Assembly (NCBI GenBank): GCA_005879585.1
Contig: VBKG01000337.1
Location: 1-52,609 of the forward strand
DNA: 52,609 nt
Reading direction: 5' to 3'
DNA from: Deltaproteobacteria bacterium
Lineage (GTDB): Bacteria > Desulfobacterota > Binatia > DP-6
Notes under the pieces: generated by a model
What the model was told of the DNA's origin: nothing
Database searches by the model: none
Seen by the model: only the letters and a program-made list of their open reading frames with translations
Made by a program: the position numbers and the translations under genes
In this document: positions 9,156 to 16,555 of the stretch, piece by piece
How positions within the stretch are numbered: position 1 is the first letter of the stretch
How the letters are laid out: every line of letters starts with the position of its first letter

Positions 9156-10229
9156 ATGTCGGAGCCGATGCCGCTCGAGGCGCTGGCGGTGGCCGTGCGG
9201 ACGGCGTTCGGCGCGCGCGCCCGCGTCGTCGCCGCGGAGCCGCTCGCCGGCGATGCCTCCACGCGACGCTACGTCCGGCTGCGGCTGGCGGACGACGCGT
9301 CGCCGCCGACCGTCGTCGCGATGCTGTTCGGCAGCGATCGGCTGCCGCTCGGGTCGGAAGAGATCGGCGGCGAGGTGGGCGGCGACGAGCTGCCGTTCGT
9401 GAACGTCGGACGCTATCTCGCAGAGCACGCCCTCCCCGTCCCGCGCGTCCACCATCGGACGGACACGTTTCTCCTCCTCGAGGACATCGGCGACACGACG
9501 CTCTTTGCCGCGGCCCGCGCGGACACGGCTCGCGTGAGCGCCCTCTTCGGCGCCGCGGTCGACCTCGTCGTCGCTCTGCAGGTCGCCGGCGCGCGGCAGC
9601 CGGCTCCCGGCTGCTACGCGTTCCGGCAGCGCTTCGACGGCCGGCTGGCGCGCTGGGAGCTCGAGCACTTCGTCGAGCACGGGATCGAGACGCGGCATGG
9701 CCAGCGGCTGCCGGCCGCCGAGCGGGCGGCGCTCCTGACGGCGCTGGCGCCGCTCGCCGAGCCCTTCGAGCGCGCAACGCCCGTGCTCGCGCACCGCGAT
9801 TTCCACGCCTGGAACCTGCACGTGCACGACGGCCGCCTCCGCCTCATCGACTTCCAGGACGCGCTGCTCGCACCCGATGCCTACGACGTTGCTTCCCTCC
9901 TCACGGACCGCACGACCGCCGAGCTCGTGCCGCCAGCACTCGAGACGTCGCTCCTCGAGCGATTCGTCCGCGGGCGGGCCGCCGCCGGTGTCCCCGTCGA
10001 GCCGGGGTTTAGCGAGCGCTACCGTCGCTGCGCGCTCCAGCGCGCGCTCAAGGTGATCGGCCGCTTCTACTTCCTCGAGCGCGTCAAGGGAAAGCCGGGC
10101 TACCTCGCGTACCTGCCCGCCGTGTACGGTGTCGCGCGCCGACTGCTCCGCGCCGAGCCCGCGCTCGCTTCGGTGCTGCCGGAGCTCGTCAGGTGGGTAC
10201 CAGAGCTCGGCGAGGAGCCGCGCGCATGA
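9156..10229 (+). CDS. amgK: N-acetylmuramate/N-acetylglucosamine-1-kinase (AmgK-like)
   Basis: Aminoglycoside-phosphotransferase-fold kinase, 357 residues. The catalytic loop HRDFHAWNL and the metal-binding DFQD (in RLRLIDFQDALL) lie around residues 211-236; the ending (GRFYFLERVKGKPGYLAYLP) matches the AmgK group. In the family it phosphorylates MurNAc or GlcNAc at C1 in cytoplasmic peptidoglycan recycling. The gene overlaps murU by ATGA, the expected partner that turns MurNAc-1-P into UDP-MurNAc, which strongly supports the call. ATG 9156 was chosen because the open frame upstream crosses the nuo promoter region. No mupP phosphatase gene is adjacent. Confidence 0.88.
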   Translation: MSEPMPLEALAVAVRTAFGARARVVAAEPLAGDASTRRYVRLRLADDASPPTVVAMLFGSDRLPLGSEEIGGEVGGDELPFVNVGRYLAEHALPVPRVHHRTDTFLLLEDIGDTTLFAAARADTARVSALFGAAVDLVVALQVAGARQPAPGCYAFRQRFDGRLARWELEHFVEHGIETRHGQRLPAAERAALLTALAPLAEPFERATPVLAHRDFHAWNLHVHDGRLRLIDFQDALLAPDAYDVASLLTDRTTAELVPPALETSLLERFVRGRAAAGVPVEPGFSERYRRCALQRALKVIGRFYFLERVKGKPGYLAYLPAVYGVARRLLRAEPALASVLPELVRWVPELGEEPRA

Positions 10230-10954
10230 TCCGGCGCGCCATGGTGCTCGCCGCCGGCCGCGGCACGCGCCTCGCGCCGCTCACCGACACGACGCCGAAG
10301 CCGCTCCTACCGGTCGCGGGGCGGCCGCTCATCGAGCACATCCTCGAGTTCCTGCGCGCCGGCGGCATCCGCGAGGTCGTCATCAACCTCCATCACCTCG
10401 GGCAGCGGATCGAGGAACGCATCGGCGACGGCCGCCGCCTCGGGCTCCAGGTGAAGTACTCGTGGGAGGATCCGATCCTCGACACCGGCGGCGGCATCAA
10501 GCGCGCCGAGCCGTTGCTCGCCGGCGAGCCGTTCGTGGTGGTGAACGGCGACAGCCTCCTCGAGCTCCGCCTGGAGGACGTCGTCGCGTTCCATCGCGAG
10601 CGCGGCGCCGTCGCGACGATGGTCGTGCGGCCCGACCCGGAGGCCGCGCGCTACGGCCTCATCGAGCTCGACGCCGACGACCGCGTCCGCCGCGTGGTCG
10701 GCCTGCCCGCGGGCGTCGAGGGCGACTTCCGCGGCTTCATGTTCCCGGGGCTCCACGTGTTCGAGCCGGAGATTTTTCGCTGGATGGAGCCCGACGCTGC
10801 GTACAGCGTGATCCGGGTCACCTACGTCAAGCTCCTGACCTCCGGCGGGCCCGTCTACGGATTCGTGACACGGGCACGGTGGGTCAACATTGACACCCCC
10901 GCGGCGCTCGAGGCGGCCGATCTGACTCTGCGCTCGGCTCCGTTCCGGTTCTGA
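10226..10954 (+). CDS. murU: N-acetylmuramate-1-phosphate uridylyltransferase (MurU-like)
   Basis: Sugar-phosphate nucleotidyltransferase, 242 residues. The nucleotide-binding signature AAGRGTRLAPLTDTTPKPLL (residues about 8-27), the metal-site VVNGDSLLEL and the PDPEAARYGLIELD segment place it in the RmlA/GlmU-like fold, MurU branch. Predicted reaction: MurNAc-1-P + UTP to UDP-MurNAc, feeding recycled cell wall sugar back to peptidoglycan synthesis and bypassing MurA/MurB. Translationally coupled to amgK by a four-base overlap. The uridylyl specificity is inferred from the amgK pairing. Confidence 0.87.
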   Translation: MIRRAMVLAAGRGTRLAPLTDTTPKPLLPVAGRPLIEHILEFLRAGGIREVVINLHHLGQRIEERIGDGRRLGLQVKYSWEDPILDTGGGIKRAEPLLAGEPFVVVNGDSLLELRLEDVVAFHRERGAVATMVVRPDPEAARYGLIELDADDRVRRVVGLPAGVEGDFRGFMFPGLHVFEPEIFRWMEPDAAYSVIRVTYVKLLTSGGPVYGFVTRARWVNIDTPAALEAADLTLRSAPFRF

Positions 10955-11043
10955 ACCGCTGAAGCGCGGCGCATCGCGCAACCGGGCCAGATGTGGGACG
11001 GCTGCACGAAAACCCCATAGCAACGACGGCCCTGTGCGGGTCT

Positions 11044-11068
11044 GCCCGTCGGGACCCGGGCGGTTTTC
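11044..11068 (+). terminator. Possible intrinsic terminator after murU
   Basis: A short GC stem GCCCG (11044-11048) with CGGGC (11057-11061) is followed by GGTTTTCTT. It is about 90 bases past the murU stop. The stem is only five pairs, so this is a modest candidate. Confidence 0.4.
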
Positions 11069-11162
11069 TTGACTTGCAAGCCCCGGCCTAGTAGGCGAAT
11101 GCTGCAGCGCGCCATGGTATTACAGGGTGCAGGAAGTCCTGGGGGCCCACGGGGATGGTGGC

Positions 11163-11178
11163 TGGCATAACGCTTGCT
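11163..11178 (+). promoter_or_regulatory. Sigma-54 (RpoN) promoter candidate for the patatin gene
   Basis: TGGCATAACGCTTGCT fits the -24/-12 pattern TGGCAC-N5-TTGCW with invariant GG and GC at the correct spacing and one change (C to T). It lies about 59 bases before the ATG, so transcription would start near 11190. The rest of the 282-base gap from 10955 holds the terminator candidate and no gene. Confidence 0.6.
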
Positions 11179-11236
11179 GGCCCTGGGTGTAGACAGCCGG
11201 ACCGCGAATGAGCGAGTTCCGGTTGCGTGAGGGGAC

Positions 11237-12589
11237 ATGGGGCTCACCATTGTTCACAAGAGTGACCTCTGGACGCGGAAGCGAGACCCGCGCGTGGCTC
11301 TCGTGCTGGCCGGCGGGGCCGTCACGGGCGGGGCCTACAAGCTCGGCGGGCTGAAGGCGCTCGACGACTTCCTCGTCAATCGCAAGACCAACGACTTCGA
11401 CATCTACGTCGGCCTGTCGGCTGGCGCGTTCCTCGCCGCGCCGCTCGCCGGCGGCGTCAACCCGGTCGAGATGCTGCGCTCGATCGACGGGACGTCAGAG
11501 GACTTCAGTCAGCTCACGGCGCTCGAGTTCTACCGGCTGAACGTCTCCGAGTTCGCGCGCAAGCCCCTCGAGTTCGTGGTCGACCTCGCCACGTACGTTC
11601 CCGGTCTCCTCTACGGCTTCATCTCGCGGACACCCGACCTGGTTCGTCAGCTGCGGGAGCCGCTCGAGCAGTGTCGCCGCGAGCCGTCGCTCACGAACCT
11701 GATCGAGTGCGTGAAGCCGCTCATCGACACCATCGGCTCCGCGCGCGAGTTCCCCTTCCCGCTCTCGTACCTTCCCTCGGGTCTCTTCGACAACTCGTCG
11801 CTCGAGCGCTACCTCCGCCAGAACATCGAGCGGCGCGGACTCTCGAACGACTTCCGGGTGCTGCGCCGGCTGCGCGGCGTCGAGCTCTACATCGTCGCCA
11901 TGAACCTCGATACGGCCGAGCGGGTCGTGTTCGGCCACGACGAGGACACCTCGCTCACCATTTCCGAAGCGGTCCAGGCGTCGACGGCGCTGCCGGGCTT
12001 CTACAAGCCGGCGCGCATCAAAGGCGTCGACTACGTCGACGGGGGCGTGCGCCGGACGGCGAACCTCGACACCGCCATCGAGCACGGCGCCGACCTCGTC
12101 ATCTGTTACAACCCGTTTCGCCCGTTCTCGAACCGGGTGTCCCGCCGCTACATCCCCGAGCGCCACGAGTACGTGATCGACGGCAAGCCGCTGGCCGACC
12201 AGGGCATGCTCGTCGTCCTCAACCAGGTGCTGCGCACGCTCCTTCACTCGCGCCTCCAGCTCGGCATCCGCCAGTACCAGGACGACCCGAACTTCCAGGG
12301 CGACATCATCCTCATCGAGCCTGCCGAGACGGACCTCGCGTTCTTCAAGATGGCCGCCCTCGACTTCTGGGCGAGCCGCAGCGCCGGCGCGCACGGCTAC
12401 CTCTCGGTCACGCAGTCGATCGAGACGCACTACGAGCTGATGCGCCAGATCCTCCAGACCTACGGCATCCAGATGACCCGCCGCGACGTGCGCGAAGGCC
12501 TCGAGCGGCTCACCCGCGCCGAGTCGAGCGACTCGCCCGACGACATCCTCATGCGGGACGTCCCGAAGCGCAGCCTGCACGTCGCCTGA
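11237..12589 (+). CDS. Patatin-like phospholipase
   Basis: Predicted acyl hydrolase of the patatin family, 450 residues. Oxyanion loop LAGGAVTGGAYKLGG at residues 24-38, nucleophile elbow GLSAG with Ser61, and the catalytic Asp in DGG (D268, YVDGGVRR) form the Ser-Asp dyad. After the catalytic domain an extension of about 170 residues has no motif I recognise. No signal peptide is visible, so it is likely cytoplasmic or membrane-associated from the inside. ATG 11237 is preceded by the strong ribosome site GAGGGG. A sigma-54 promoter match lies upstream, suggesting activator-dependent expression. Substrate unknown (phospholipid, lysophospholipid or other ester). Confidence 0.88.
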   Translation: MGLTIVHKSDLWTRKRDPRVALVLAGGAVTGGAYKLGGLKALDDFLVNRKTNDFDIYVGLSAGAFLAAPLAGGVNPVEMLRSIDGTSEDFSQLTALEFYRLNVSEFARKPLEFVVDLATYVPGLLYGFISRTPDLVRQLREPLEQCRREPSLTNLIECVKPLIDTIGSAREFPFPLSYLPSGLFDNSSLERYLRQNIERRGLSNDFRVLRRLRGVELYIVAMNLDTAERVVFGHDEDTSLTISEAVQASTALPGFYKPARIKGVDYVDGGVRRTANLDTAIEHGADLVICYNPFRPFSNRVSRRYIPERHEYVIDGKPLADQGMLVVLNQVLRTLLHSRLQLGIRQYQDDPNFQGDIILIEPAETDLAFFKMAALDFWASRSAGAHGYLSVTQSIETHYELMRQILQTYGIQMTRRDVREGLERLTRAESSDSPDDILMRDVPKRSLHVA

Positions 12590-12610
12590 GTACCTAGGCT
12601 GTTCGCCACG

Positions 12611-12720
12611 GGCGGGGGTGGGCCCCCCGGCTCACGCTCTCGCCGGAAACGCGGCGTCGCGCGCCCGACCCCGCGATACGTCCGGCTCGAGAGATCGCCT
12701 GGGGACCCACCCCCGCCCGC
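12611..12720. repeat. Palindromic ~110-bp element, copy 1 (left arm)
   Basis: Begins GGCGGGGGTGGGCCCC and ends GGGGACCCACCCCCGCC, so the element carries imperfect terminal inverted repeats of its own. Its interior contains CTCACGCTCTCGCCGG, CCCCGCGATACGTCCGGC and TCGAGAGATCGCC. The whole unit recurs in inverse orientation at 12832-12954. It sits between the convergent patatin and thiolase genes. Confidence 0.8.
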
Positions 12721-12831
12721 GGCTCGCGTCTTGGGTTCGCAGCGCTCGTGCCGGCGGCGTTTCGAGGACAGCCCGACTCGTTTCCAGTAGAGGATTATCG
12801 AGCGGGTGCCTGCATCCGTGTGGCCCGCGCG

Positions 12832-12954
12832 CGGCGGCGGGGCGGGGTGGGTCCCGCGGCGATCTCTCGAGCCGGACGTGTCGCGGGGTCGTGGTTGCGG
12901 CATGCGCGTCCGGCGAGAGCGTGAGCCGAGGGGCCCACCCCGTCCCGCCGCCGC
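12832..12954. repeat. Palindromic ~110-bp element, copy 2 (inverted relative to copy 1)
   Basis: Shares GGCGATCTCTCGAGCCGGAC, CGCGGGGTCG and CGGCGAGAGCGTGAGCCG with the reverse complement of copy 1; the two differ mainly by a few substitutions and indels in the centre. Ends are again GGGGTGGGTCCC and GGGGCCCACCCC. The ~110-base spacer 12721-12831 shows no gene. No transposase is present. Confidence 0.8.
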
Positions 12955-12976
12955 GCGCGCGATTACACCGAGCGAC

Positions 12977-14119
12977 CTACACCCTCTCGATGATCGTCGC
13001 GATGCCCATGCCGTAGCCGATGCACATGGTGCAGAGGCCGACCGTCTTGTCCTGGCGCTCGAGCTCGTCGAGGAGCGTGCCGATCAGCATGGCGCCGGTG
13101 GCGCCGAGCGGGTGGCCGAGGGCGATCGCGCCGCCGTTCACGTTCACCTTGTCGTGCGGGATGCCGGCTTCCTGCATGGTGATCATCGGCACGGGAGCGA
13201 ATGCCTCGTTGATCTCGACGAGGTCGATGTCCCGCATCGTCATGCCGGTCCGGCGGAGGATCTTCTGCGTGGCGGGAATCGGCCCGGTCAGCATGATCAC
13301 CGGCTCGGAGCCGACGATCACCGTGTCGACGATGCGGGCGCGGGGGGTGAGGCCGAGCTCGTCGATGCCGCGGGCCGAGGCGATGAGGACGCCGGCGGCG
13401 CCGTCGACGATCCCGCTCGAGTTGCCGGCGTGGATCTTGCCGTCGGGCTTGAACGAGGGCTTCAGCGCCATCAAACCCTCGAGCGTCGTCTGCGGCCGCG
13501 GATGCTCGTCGGCCTCGACGGTCTTCCGCGTTCCGTCGGGCTGGGGCGCGTCGACGACCGGGACGAGGCCCTTCACGAAGCGGCCCTCCTGGATCGCGTG
13601 CCACGCGCGCCGCTGACTCTCCAGGGCAAAGCCGTCGAGCTGCTCGCGGGAGTAGTTCCAGCGCTCGGCGATCATCTCGGCCGAGATGCCCTGCGGCACG
13701 AGGTTGTACCGCTCGGTGAGACTCGGCGGCAGCGGACCCATGTCGGAGCCCATCGGGCAGCGGCTCATGCTCTCGACGCCGCCGGCGTACACGAGATCGT
13801 ACGCACCCGACGCCGCGCCCTGCGCCGCCAGGTTCACGGCCGTCTGGCCCGACCCGCAGAAGCGGTTCAGGCTCACGCCGGCGATCTCGATCGGCCAGCC
13901 GGCCGCCAGGACCGCGGCGCGCGCGACGCAGGCGCCCTGCTCGCCGGTCTCGGTGACGCAGCCGATGATCGCGTCGTCGATCCGCGTGGGATCGACGCCG
14001 GTGCGCGCGACGATGGCGTGCATCGGCACCGTGCAGAGGTCGATCGGATGCACGCCCGCAAGGCCGCCGCCACGGCGTCCGCGAGGGGTGCGACAGGCAT
14101 CGATGATGAAGGCGTTCAT
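12977..14119 (-). CDS. Acetyl-CoA C-acyltransferase (thiolase)
   Basis: Thiolase, 380 residues, normal family length. Catalytic residues: nucleophile C88 in NRFCGSGQTAVN, H336 in GGAIALGHPLGATGA and the second Cys C366 in CTMCIGYGMG. It would cleave 3-ketoacyl-CoA or condense acyl-CoAs, in fatty acid breakdown or a related CoA pathway; substrate length cannot be read from sequence. The C-terminal motif is usually CxGGG(M/Q)G, here CIGYGMG. ATG 14119 was chosen (MNAFIIDACRTPRG is the standard thiolase start). No other beta-oxidation gene adjoins it. Confidence 0.92.
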   Translation of the reverse strand: MNAFIIDACRTPRGRRGGGLAGVHPIDLCTVPMHAIVARTGVDPTRIDDAIIGCVTETGEQGACVARAAVLAAGWPIEIAGVSLNRFCGSGQTAVNLAAQGAASGAYDLVYAGGVESMSRCPMGSDMGPLPPSLTERYNLVPQGISAEMIAERWNYSREQLDGFALESQRRAWHAIQEGRFVKGLVPVVDAPQPDGTRKTVEADEHPRPQTTLEGLMALKPSFKPDGKIHAGNSSGIVDGAAGVLIASARGIDELGLTPRARIVDTVIVGSEPVIMLTGPIPATQKILRRTGMTMRDIDLVEINEAFAPVPMITMQEAGIPHDKVNVNGGAIALGHPLGATGAMLIGTLLDELERQDKTVGLCTMCIGYGMGIATIIERV

Positions 14120-14127
14120 CCTTCGAT

Positions 14128-14155
14128 GGCTAACAGCCCCGTCCAGTCGTGTCAA
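14128..14155 (-). promoter_or_regulatory. Predicted promoter of the thiolase gene
   Basis: Minus-strand TTGACA (14155-14150), 16 bases, TTAGCC (14133-14128). The -10 is only nine bases from the ATG, so the transcript would be close to leaderless. The divergent cysH may use TTGCCG (14181-14186)-17-TACGGT (14204-14209), which is weak. Confidence 0.4.
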
Positions 14156-14215
14156 AGATGACGTCGCGCGTCGTGCTGCGTTGCCGGTGCCATACCCCTA
14201 TGTTACGGTCGCGCC

Positions 14216-14908
14216 GTGTCGCTGACGGAGTGGAACCGCGAGCTCGAGCACGCCACCGCCGAAGACATCGTCGCCTGGACCTGGCGGCGGTTCGCCCCCG
14301 ACGTAATGCTCACCTGCTCGTTCCAGCACGACGGGGTGGTGCTCGCCCACATGCTGCACGCGATCGCGCCCGAGGCCCCGATCGTCTTCATCAACACCGG
14401 CTTCCACTTCCCCGAGACGCTCGCCTATCGCGACGAGATCGTGCGCCGCTTCGGTCTGCGGCTCGTCGAGCTCGAGCCGATCATGCCGCGGCCGGAGTTC
14501 GCCGAGCGCTACGGTCTCGACCTCTACGCCCGCAATCCCGACCTCTGCTGTCACATCAACAAGGTGGAGCCGCTCAAACGCTATCTCCCGAACATGCGTG
14601 CCTGGATCAACGGCCGGCGACGCGACCAGGCGTCGACGCGCACCGCGATCCCGATCGTCGAGGAGCACCAGGGCGGGCTCTACAAGGTGAATCCGCTCGC
14701 GTCGTGGACGTCGAAGGACACCTTCTACTACCTCGAGCGGCACGGCATTCCGACCCACCCGCTCTTCGAGCAGGGCTACACGAGCATCGGCTGCGCGCCG
14801 TGCACGCGGCCGCCGCTCGCGGGCGGCGACGAGCGGAGCGGCCGTTGGGCGGGACGGGAGAAGACCGAGTGCGGCCTGCACACCTTTCTCGAGCCGAAGG
14901 CCGAGTAA
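14216..14908 (+). CDS. cysH: Assimilatory adenylyl-sulfate reductase (CysH family, [4Fe-4S] type)
   Basis: Thioredoxin-dependent reductase that forms sulfite from adenylyl sulfate during cysteine biosynthesis, 230 residues. Iron-sulfur ligands C111-C112 (CCHINK) and C193-x2-C196 (GCAPC) are all present, which marks the APS-reducing bacterial/plant type rather than the cluster-free PAPS reductase of E. coli. The catalytic Cys is C219 in the C-terminal ECGLH. PP-loop-like segment TCSFQHDG near residues 33-40. GTG start at 14216. It stands alone, without cysN/D/I, and converges on the alpha/beta hydrolase with a 4-base gap. Confidence 0.92.
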   Translation: MSLTEWNRELEHATAEDIVAWTWRRFAPDVMLTCSFQHDGVVLAHMLHAIAPEAPIVFINTGFHFPETLAYRDEIVRRFGLRLVELEPIMPRPEFAERYGLDLYARNPDLCCHINKVEPLKRYLPNMRAWINGRRRDQASTRTAIPIVEEHQGGLYKVNPLASWTSKDTFYYLERHGIPTHPLFEQGYTSIGCAPCTRPPLAGGDERSGRWAGREKTECGLHTFLEPKAE

Positions 14909-14912
14909 CGGG

Positions 14913-15704
14913 CTACGGCTCGGCGTCCTCGTCGCGCTCGGCCGTCGCCTCCGCGTAGCGCTCGAGCAAGGGCTCGCCGAGCCGCTGGACGAGCCAGCGG
15001 TGGACGAGCCCGACACAGCGCTGCCACGCCGGCCCGGCGAGCAGCCAGTGGCCCGCGCCGTCGAGCGCCTCGTGCTGCGCGCCGATCGTGCGCGCGAGAG
15101 CCGCGGCGGCCGGTGCCGGGAGGAACGGGTCGCGGTCGCCGGCCACGACGAGCGTCGGCACGCCGGCAACGGGCGACGGCGCCAGCCGCGGTCGGACGAC
15201 GTCCCGCACGACGCGGGCGCTGTCGGGAGCGAGGGCGGAGACCACGGCACTCCGGAGTGGCGGCGGCAGCTCCCCGCAGAGCGGCGCGGCGGCGGCGAGC
15301 GTCGGGGGCGGCACGGCGCGGCCGAGGAGGAGCGGCACGACGGTGGCCGGGCGCATGGCCAGCGCGCGCGCCGGCGCGCTGCCCGGGACGACGGGCGCGA
15401 GAAGCACGACGGCAGCCGCCGGGGCGCGGGCGGCGGCCGCGAGCGCGACGACGCCGCCCACGTCGTGACCGATGAGCACAGGCGGCGCGGACAGCGCGGC
15501 TGCATGCGCGGCCACCGCCGCGGCCCGCGTCGCGATGCCACCGTCGACCGCGCGAACGTCGAGGAGCTGGCTCTCCCAGCCCCGATGCGCCAGGTAGCTG
15601 GCGAAGCCGCGCCACACGAGCGGCGCCGACCAGAGGCCCGGGATGCAGAGCAGCGACGTCGTGTAGCGCGCGCTCTCGGCGCGGACGATGTCGGCGCTCA
15701 GCAT
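14913..15704 (-). CDS. Alpha/beta-fold hydrolase
   Basis: 263 residues. The nucleophile elbow is GHDVGG (residues 79-84), with Asp81 at the nucleophile position as in haloalkane dehalogenases and epoxide hydrolases rather than Ser. An acid loop AGDRDPFLP and the catalytic His in DGAGHWLL follow at the expected places. The segment between (about 110-175) is a short cap rich in Ala, Pro and Leu. Substrate unknown. ATG at 15704; a terminator of the upstream gene separates it from the lysine-rich mini-gene. A Ser-less esterase or a dehalogenase/epoxide hydrolase-like role is possible. Confidence 0.8.
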   Translation of the reverse strand: MLSADIVRAESARYTTSLLCIPGLWSAPLVWRGFASYLAHRGWESQLLDVRAVDGGIATRAAAVAAHAAALSAPPVLIGHDVGGVVALAAAARAPAAAVVLLAPVVPGSAPARALAMRPATVVPLLLGRAVPPPTLAAAAPLCGELPPPLRSAVVSALAPDSARVVRDVVRPRLAPSPVAGVPTLVVAGDRDPFLPAPAAAALARTIGAQHEALDGAGHWLLAGPAWQRCVGLVHRWLVQRLGEPLLERYAEATAERDEDAEP

Positions 15705-15728
15705 GCGCGTCGCTCCATCAGTCCAACG

Positions 15729-15759
15729 AAAAAGGCCCTTCGTGACTCGAAGGGCCTTT
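15729..15759 (-). terminator. Strong intrinsic terminator
   Basis: Perfect 12-base-pair stem (15731-15742 with 15748-15759), five-base loop, and a T5 run on the minus strand (bases 15733-15729). It ends the transcript of the lysine-rich mini-gene before the alpha/beta hydrolase start at 15704. The stem arm is AAAGGCCCTTCG. Confidence 0.85.
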
Positions 15760-15783
15760 CCGTGGGCCCGTCGACGGGGCCCA

Positions 15784-16008
15784 TTCTCGCCTGAGACGAA
15801 TCTTTTGTCTTGGTGTTACGTGCCTAGCAACTGCGGATCGGAACCAACCAACGTCGTCACTACTTCTTCTTGGACCCCTTCTTCTTCGAGGGGGCCTTTT
15901 TCTTCGCCTTGCTCTTCTTCTTCGCCTTCTTCGCCTTCTTCTTTGCCGCCATAGTTACCTCCTGTTGGAATCGAGAATGTTCCCTTCCGTCCCTCTCTCA
16001 GGCGAGAA
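15784..16008. repeat. 13-base inverted repeat flanking the lysine-rich gene
   Basis: TTCTCGCCTGAGA at 15784-15796 and its exact reverse complement TCTCAGGCGAGAA at 15996-16008. One copy lies in the 3' untranslated part and the other in the 5' leader of the same predicted transcript, so the two ends of the message could pair. Confidence 0.6.
15860..15952 (-). CDS. 30-residue lysine-rich basic protein
   Basis: ATG 15952 to TAG 15860 encodes 30 residues beginning MAAKKKAKKAKKKSKAKKK and ending in GSKKK; 18 are Lys and 6 Ala, with no acidic residue. The ATG is preceded by a full AGGAGGT ribosome site five bases away, by a sigma70 promoter at 16041-16070, and followed by a strong terminator, so it is a complete monocistronic unit. 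The composition resembles histone-H1-like or AlgP-type lysine/alanine tails, suggesting binding of DNA, RNA or another polyanion; this role is inference. The opposite strand frame (Phe-rich) is a shadow. Confidence 0.75.
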   Translation of the reverse strand: MAAKKKAKKAKKKSKAKKKAPSKKKGSKKK

Positions 16009-16040
16009 CCCCACTCCACACCTCAACCACCACGGCACGG

Positions 16041-16070
16041 AGTATAGAGGTGCGTCCGCGCAAGAGTCAA
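16041..16070 (-). promoter_or_regulatory. Strong sigma70 promoter of the lysine-rich mini-gene
   Basis: Minus-strand TTGACT (16070-16065), 18 bases, TATACT (16046-16041). An A/T tract at 16088-16103 lies upstream in UP-element position. Predicted start near 16034 gives a leader of about 80 bases. Confidence 0.7.
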
Positions 16071-16247
16071 TAGACGACCGGCGTTTTGGAAATTTTTTTT
16101 TAAACCGGCGCGACCCGATCTGCCCTCGGCGATCGGCTCCCTAGAATGACGTTCCCCTTCATCCGACGCCGATGAGTAACAGATCGTTTTACTCCTCCGC
16201 CGTTGCCTCCGTGCACGCTTTCCGTTAGGCACTTTCGCGGAGTGCGC

Positions 16248-16553
16248 ATGGCGGGTGGACGGCTGCTGAGCATGGTGCTGCTGCTCGCCAGCGTGACGGT
16301 GACGGCGTCGGCGCTCGTCGGCGAGCACGGGATCCCGCACCTCATCGGACTCCGCGCCGAGCGCGAGGATCTCGGGCGAACCGCGTTCGCGTTGCTCGAA
16401 GAGAACGCGCGGCTCCGCGACGAGCTCCGCCGTCTCAAGAAGGACGACCTCTATCTCGAGCAGCTCGCGCGCCGCCAGCTCGGACTCGTGAAGCCGGGAG
16501 AGATCGTCTACCGGTTCCGTCGCTCGACGCGCGACGGACGGCCGAGGCGTTAG
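16248..16553 (+). CDS. FtsB/DivIC-like septum formation protein
   Basis: 101 residues: an N-terminal membrane helix (about residues 5-25, LLSMVLLLASVTVTASALVG) followed by a coiled coil (LRAEREDLGRTAFALLEENA) and the conserved ending YLEQLARRQLGLVKPGEIVY. This is the layout of FtsB/DivIC, bitopic division proteins that bind FtsL and FtsQ. ATG 16248 is preceded by GGAG. It stands alone between the lysine-rich gene (divergent) and the gcvH-like gene (convergent, two-base gap). Membership is clear from architecture; exact orthology with ftsB is likely but not proved. Confidence 0.8.
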   Translation: MAGGRLLSMVLLLASVTVTASALVGEHGIPHLIGLRAEREDLGRTAFALLEENARLRDELRRLKKDDLYLEQLARRQLGLVKPGEIVYRFRRSTRDGRPRR

Positions 16554-16555
16554 CC

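Noticed and set aside
12721-12831. Possible gene between the two inverted elements
   Set aside because: Only short frames without ribosome site or homology pattern.
15816-16019. 67-residue Glu-rich minus-strand frame and 67-residue Phe-rich plus-strand frame
   Set aside because: Both are shadow frames of the lysine codons (AAG); the 30-codon Lys frame has the ribosome site, promoter and terminator.
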